DNA from: JAKFEW01 sp036675505
GTDB taxonomy: Bacteria > Cyanobacteriota > Sericytochromatia > S15B-MN24 > JAQBPE01
Length of the DNA stretch: 55,459 nucleotides
Assembly: GCA_036675505.1 (NCBI GenBank)
Contig: JAKFEW010000039.1
Location: forward strand, 1 to 55,459
Direction of reading: 5' to 3'
The notes under the pieces are model-generated. The model was not told where the DNA came from and made no database searches. It saw only the letters and a program-made list of their open reading frames with translations. Shown here in pieces: positions 52,184 to 55,459 of this stretch. Positions within the stretch are counted from its first letter, which is position 1. Each line of letters starts with the position of its first letter. The position numbers and the translations under genes were made by a program.

Positions 52184-52307
52184 CATCTCGCAGCTCGCGA
52201 GCTGGATGAAATCATCTTCATCAGCGACAGTATTCACAGGAGCCGGATCATCGACCGAGTCGGGAGCAATGAGCGTACATTCGCGCGAAACGCCGCAAAG
52301 CCGCTAA
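52170..52307 (+). repeat. Sirtuin-start mini-element copy 7 (45-codon ORF)
   Basis: ATG 52170, preceded by GGAGGGAA, overlaps the last 14 bp of the AlbA-type gene. The peptide reads ISQLASWMKSSSSATVF, TGAGSSTESG, AMSVHSRETPQSR and stops at TAA 52307. It shares codon choices with copy 1 (GGA, TCG ACC, ATG for Leu) more than with copies 2-5. Confidence 0.85.
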
Positions 52308-52600
52308 AGATCACCCGGTCGCCCGAACAAGTGCCACGTACGGAACGGCCCGGCGCCCCAAGGGTCGTCCGAGGACGGCAATACGAGTTCGTGTTCGCCT
52401 AGTTCCGTCCAATCATCCGGATGCAGCGCGTAAGGCGCGACGGACGGGTAGGTCCGACCTCTCCCATCCAAACCCCGTCCGCAGGTCCACATCCGCGGCC
52501 CGATTGCGACGCCGGGTCCATGGGCGTGGGGCGGGTCGTCGTGGTAGGCCACGAGGCCGATCCCGAACCATCGCGCCACGGCGTCGAAGGCTACATCCAC
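52304..52600 (-). CDS. Small hypothetical protein, probably N-terminally incomplete
   Basis: 98 residues from GTG 52600; in-frame sequence further upstream (DDQLVALRRGVFVDVAFDAV) also looks coding but ends at a stop with no ordinary start codon, so the N-terminus may be lost. The visible part (WFGIGLVAYHDDPPHAHGPG, then WTCGRGLDGRGRTYPSVAPY, then ALHPDDWTELGEHELVLPS) looks like a real protein. It is rich in His, Asp and Trp; no family recognised. Its stop overlaps the end of mini-element copy 7. Confidence 0.55.
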   Translation of the reverse strand: MDVAFDAVARWFGIGLVAYHDDPPHAHGPGVAIGPRMWTCGRGLDGRGRTYPSVAPYALHPDDWTELGEHELVLPSSDDPWGAGPFRTWHLFGRPGDL

Positions 52601-52792
52601 GAAGACCCCCCGGCGAAGCGCGACCAGCTGGTCATCGGCGGCGGCGGGCTTTCCTTCCTCATGTGCGGGTGTCGTGATCCGCTGTTAGGACCTATGGTGG
52701 AATGACCAAGCAAGCGAGTTATCGGCCGGTCGATGTGGTACATACTGTATTCCTAGACTATTCCGACGTTCCAGGTTGAAAGGACTCGCAAG

Positions 52793-55447
52793 ATGGCTCT
52801 CCTCGCGGAAGACAGCGGGCCCGGAGTCAAGATCCGACTGGATCTGACCCGCCGGACCGACGTCCAGCGGTACTCTGACGAGCGCGAAGCCATCCAGGTC
52901 GAGGCATTGAAAAAGCTGCGGCGTCTGTTGGCCCAACTGATCCAAGATGCCGCCGGCTGGGAGAAACCACCGGATTCGGCGGAAGCGGTGCTGACCGGCC
53001 GGTTGATGGATCGCCGCCACGCGACCATTACCGTCCATGGGCGTCGTGGCAGCGGGAAGACGACGTTCCTCTACAACTTCCTCGAAGACGCCGCGGCCGG
53101 CCGGTTCCCTGAGATCGATCCGGACCGGATCGCGCTGATCGGCGTGATCGACCCGACCTTGATGGAACGAAAGGAAAACGTGTTTATCGTGCTCCTCTCG
53201 TTAATTAAGGAGCGGATCGACCAGCACCATGAGAAGCGGAAGAAAGCCGGTGATCCCGCGGTCGGGCAGGACTTCCAGGCATGGAGCAAGACACTCTTCG
53301 GACTGGCCAGCGGCCTGGCCGCCCTAGACGGCGTCGGCCGCGAGAATCCCCTGGGCGAGCAATGGGAGGATCCGAGCTACGTCCTGGAGCGCGGCTTGAA
53401 GCAGGCTCGGGGCGGCAGCCGGCTGGAACAGGACTTCCACGACTTCCTCGATCAGAGCTTGGCCTTCCTCGGGAAGTCGGTCTTCGTGCTGGCCCTCGAC
53501 GACATCGACACCGACTTCCAGAAGGGCTGGCCGATCCTGGAGGTCGTCCGGAAGTATTTGACCAGCCGCCGGTTAATCGTGATCCTGTCCGGCAACTTGG
53601 AGCTTTACACCCTGCTAGTCCGGAGCAACCAGTGGCGGAACATGCCTACCTCCCTGCGCCTGAAGGAGCGCAAGCACTGGCACCTCTACGAGGAGATGAT
53701 CGACGAGTTGCAGGGCCAGTACCTGCAGAAGGTGCTCAAGCCGGAGAACCGGATCGAGCTCATGCCGTTGAGCTTCTACGCGAACTCGCTGCGGCCCGAG
53801 GAGATCGAGGTAGTGCTGCCTCGGCCAGACCGGGGGCCAGCAGAGCCGCGGACGCTACACGATCTGGTCGAGTTCCTGGCGACGAACGCGTTCTATCTGA
53901 ACGCGCCTGCGGACCGCCAGCAGCTAGGCGAGAGCCTGCTGCGCCAGCCGCTGCGGACCGTGTTCCAGGTCTTCAGGGCTGCCGTCGCGTCGGGGCTGGT
54001 GGGCAAGTGGGAAGAGGCCGCCGACGTACCGCTCGACGGCCAGCAGTTGGCGGTGACCGACGCCATGCGGGCGTTCCACGAGTCGCTGACAACCACCTTC
54101 ATCGAGTCGCTCCTCGAGAAGGGCGTGCCGTTCGAGCGCCTAAACGCCATGGAGCGCGAGGACCTGCTGCCGGCCGTGGTCGGGTTCCTGAACCACAACG
54201 ACGCCTGGCAGGAGGGCTATCGCCTCAAGGCCGAGTTCCAGGACGACGCGTTTAACTGGGCGGCCATGACCTTAGGGGCCCGGTTGGCGCTGGAGTTCAA
54301 CCGCTTCCCGAAGCTCTGGTTGGACTACTTCGTGAAAATCGGTGGCACGCGCGAGGCGATTTTGCTTCTGCCGGCCCGCGATCGCCGCGTCCGGGCCGCC
54401 GACTACACGCGCTTCGTGGGCCTGGAAGCGTCGGACTCGGCGTTGCAGGTCGCTCGGCGCTCGCTGGCCGCATGGCGCGAGGACGGGCAGGGGCGGCTGG
54501 ACCGGACCGTGAGCCAGATGGGGACGATCGCGATCCTGGGGCCGAAGACGTCGCCCCGCCGGAACCCGGCGTTCTTCCAGGCGGCCATGGGGACCAACCC
54601 GCACATCCTGCCATACAAGGCGGCCCTGGGCATGGCGGATCAAGACTTCACCGACCCCCGGGTCGGTCAGCACTTCAACACGCTAGCCTCGCTGGAGGCC
54701 AACATCCTGACGTGGCAGGCCGCGTACCTCAACCTGCCGGCCGCCAACGTGCTGCCGGGCAAGGGCGCCGTCGGCACCTTCTTCTCGATCCACAACCTTC
54801 TAGGCCTGCTCGCCGACATGATCGGGTCGGCCGATCCGCTCGGGACGCTGGCGCGCGCGGCCCAGTTGCGGAGCTTCCCGACGCCGAACTGGGGCACGGC
54901 CGGCGCAGCCCCGTCGCGCGAGTTCGACGAGGGCGACGGCCCAGCGGAGCACCCTTCGCATGGCGATCTGGCGAGCAGCGAGCCAGGTGCCGCCTTCCTG
55001 CAGGCCTTGGAGGCCTGGGCCCATGACGCCGCGACACCCGCCTGGCGGCGGCATTATGGGCACCCGCCCCCGTTTCTCCCAGTCCACATCGCCGCGAAGA
55101 CCTGGACGCGCTTCTTCTACACCTTGCGGCGGATCGACGAGGAGCTGCCGGCACGCGATCACTTCGTAGGGCACCTGCTCCACCGGTACATCGTCGCGTT
55201 CCTGAACGCCGTCCTGGTAGAGGAGCACCTGCACCTGCAGCCGGAAAGCGGCGCTTGGCTGGAACTGCGAAACCCGATCGTCTCGGATCGGACCTTCCAA
55301 CGCAACCTTCGGATCCTGGGGAAGCGGGTGGACCGCCTGTTGCCGACAAGATTCTGGCGCCGCGATCGGTCAACATTGCGGCGCCGCGACGGCGATCATG
55401 GCCGCGTAGGGCGGCGTCACGAAGCTGGCCTGGGACGACGCGGATGA
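52793..55447 (+). CDS. Large P-loop ATPase, candidate defence-system ATPase
   Basis: 884 residues. Walker A GRRGSGKTT at 83-91, Walker B SVFVLALDDIDTDF at about 229-242, and a sensor-like SRRLIVILSGNLELYTLLV at about 258-276, so an AAA+/STAND-like ATPase fold. The C-terminal 500 residues are mostly helical with no known enzyme motif (KVLKPENRIELMPLSFYANS; NHNDAWQEGYRLKAEFQDDA). Length, an early P-loop and a following overlapping start resemble RADAR RdrA, from memory only; KAP- or STAND-type ATPases are alternatives. The last about 30 residues are Arg-rich, so a late frameshift is possible. Its TGA overlaps ATG 55444. Confidence 0.75.
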   Translation: MALLAEDSGPGVKIRLDLTRRTDVQRYSDEREAIQVEALKKLRRLLAQLIQDAAGWEKPPDSAEAVLTGRLMDRRHATITVHGRRGSGKTTFLYNFLEDAAAGRFPEIDPDRIALIGVIDPTLMERKENVFIVLLSLIKERIDQHHEKRKKAGDPAVGQDFQAWSKTLFGLASGLAALDGVGRENPLGEQWEDPSYVLERGLKQARGGSRLEQDFHDFLDQSLAFLGKSVFVLALDDIDTDFQKGWPILEVVRKYLTSRRLIVILSGNLELYTLLVRSNQWRNMPTSLRLKERKHWHLYEEMIDELQGQYLQKVLKPENRIELMPLSFYANSLRPEEIEVVLPRPDRGPAEPRTLHDLVEFLATNAFYLNAPADRQQLGESLLRQPLRTVFQVFRAAVASGLVGKWEEAADVPLDGQQLAVTDAMRAFHESLTTTFIESLLEKGVPFERLNAMEREDLLPAVVGFLNHNDAWQEGYRLKAEFQDDAFNWAAMTLGARLALEFNRFPKLWLDYFVKIGGTREAILLLPARDRRVRAADYTRFVGLEASDSALQVARRSLAAWREDGQGRLDRTVSQMGTIAILGPKTSPRRNPAFFQAAMGTNPHILPYKAALGMADQDFTDPRVGQHFNTLASLEANILTWQAAYLNLPAANVLPGKGAVGTFFSIHNLLGLLADMIGSADPLGTLARAAQLRSFPTPNWGTAGAAPSREFDEGDGPAEHPSHGDLASSEPGAAFLQALEAWAHDAATPAWRRHYGHPPPFLPVHIAAKTWTRFFYTLRRIDEELPARDHFVGHLLHRYIVAFLNAVLVEEHLHLQPESGAWLELRNPIVSDRTFQRNLRILGKRVDRLLPTRFWRRDRSTLRRRDGDHGRVGRRHEAGLGRRG

Positions 55448-55459
55448 GCCGCATCCTCC
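55444..55459 (+). CDS. Start of a following gene (cut by window edge)
   Basis: ATG 55444 overlaps the ATPase stop (ATGA) and opens MSRIL before the window ends. Such coupling suggests a second operon gene. If the ATPase is RdrA-like, an adenosine-deaminase-like partner would be expected here. Confidence 0.35.

Noticed and set aside
27854..52307. Reading the repeats on the minus strand (DSVDMPAPVK recurs there)
   Set aside because: The plus-strand reading gives the known FTGAGMSTESG sirtuin loop, start codons with ribosome sites and synonymous changes; the minus-strand peptide is its complement.
27854..52307. Integron attC sites
   Set aside because: No GTTRRRY/RYYYAAC borders or long imperfect palindrome were seen in the repeats, and no integrase is present.
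27854..52307. Diversity-generating retroelement repeats
   Set aside because: Differences between copies are not limited to adenine positions and no reverse transcriptase lies in the window.
27854..52307. Insertion sequences or MITEs
   Set aside because: No terminal inverted repeats or target duplications are visible around the copies and no transposase was found; MITE-like movement is not excluded by eye.

Overview
The window is GC-rich, protein-dense DNA from a diderm (Gram-negative-type) bacterium. It encodes an OprP-like porin, a TolC-like channel, an RND pump and many lipobox lipoproteins. The lineage cannot be fixed from this sequence. A radical SAM/SPASM enzyme beside a small CPxC...YGxP protein resembles Myxococcota loci as I remember them, but other high-GC diderms (for example non-photosynthetic Cyanobacteriota relatives) are possible. 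I saw no rRNA, tRNA, CRISPR array, transposase or integrase.

Layout. 0-8.9 kb (minus strand): a three-part MacAB-like ABC exporter (fusion protein cut by the window edge), a tandem universal-stress protein overlapping a HAD-GH65 phosphorylase fusion, and a phosphate-selective-type porin. 9-14 kb: a radical SAM/SPASM enzyme divergent from a small Cys-rich protein, a copper-monooxygenase-like lipoprotein, a PAP2/vanadium-haloperoxidase-like lipoprotein and a two-domain cystatin-like lipoprotein. 14-20.5 kb: a beheaded histidine kinase remnant, two paralogous 138-residue one-TM proteins, a PRC-barrel protein, a MASE1 histidine kinase, a cupin, an orphan GyrB-type ATPase and a Nudix gene broken by an internal deletion. 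20.5-27.1 kb: a 1065-residue secreted Sel1-repeat protein convergent with an operon of two related secreted proteins. 27-36.9 kb: an accessory stretch with an L,D-transpeptidase/DUF2778-like protein, a MalT-type LuxR regulator, small membrane and lipoprotein genes, a DUF433/DUF5615 toxin-antitoxin pair and several gene fragments. 36.9-46.7 kb (minus strand): a TetR-controlled RND efflux operon (TetR, MFP, RND, Ig-repeat lipoprotein, barrel-like protein, TolC, SDR). 46.7-48.7 kb: a thiolase divergent from a TetR regulator around a perfect 20-bp palindrome. 48.7-55.5 kb: chimeric and accessory ORFs, an AlbA/Schlafen-type regulator behind twin perfect palindromes, and a large P-loop ATPase that looks like the first gene of a defence operon running off the window.

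Main finding. Between 27.8 and 52.3 kb, seven copies of the same short unit lie at gene boundaries on the plus strand. Each encodes the first 27-35 residues of a sirtuin (an LAxWL helix followed by FTGAGMSTESG, the start of the NAD-binding loop). Each then stops being sirtuin where the family should read IPDFR. Five copies share a non-sirtuin tail (about G-A/P-M-S-V-L-S-V-E-R) and then end in unrelated short tails; one copy (48715) is joined in frame to an AraC-type N-terminal domain and a DUF1016/YhcG C-terminal piece. Several start codons overlap the stop codon of the preceding gene. The shared non-sirtuin tail argues for spread of one chimeric ancestor rather than seven independent deletions. 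I found no description of such an element in my own knowledge and treat it as a candidate new dispersed coding element. A second, smaller repeated start-of-gene fragment (23758 and 49472), a VOC C-terminal stub, a TetR C-terminal stub and the broken kinase and Nudix genes show that this chromosome region gains and cuts genes often.
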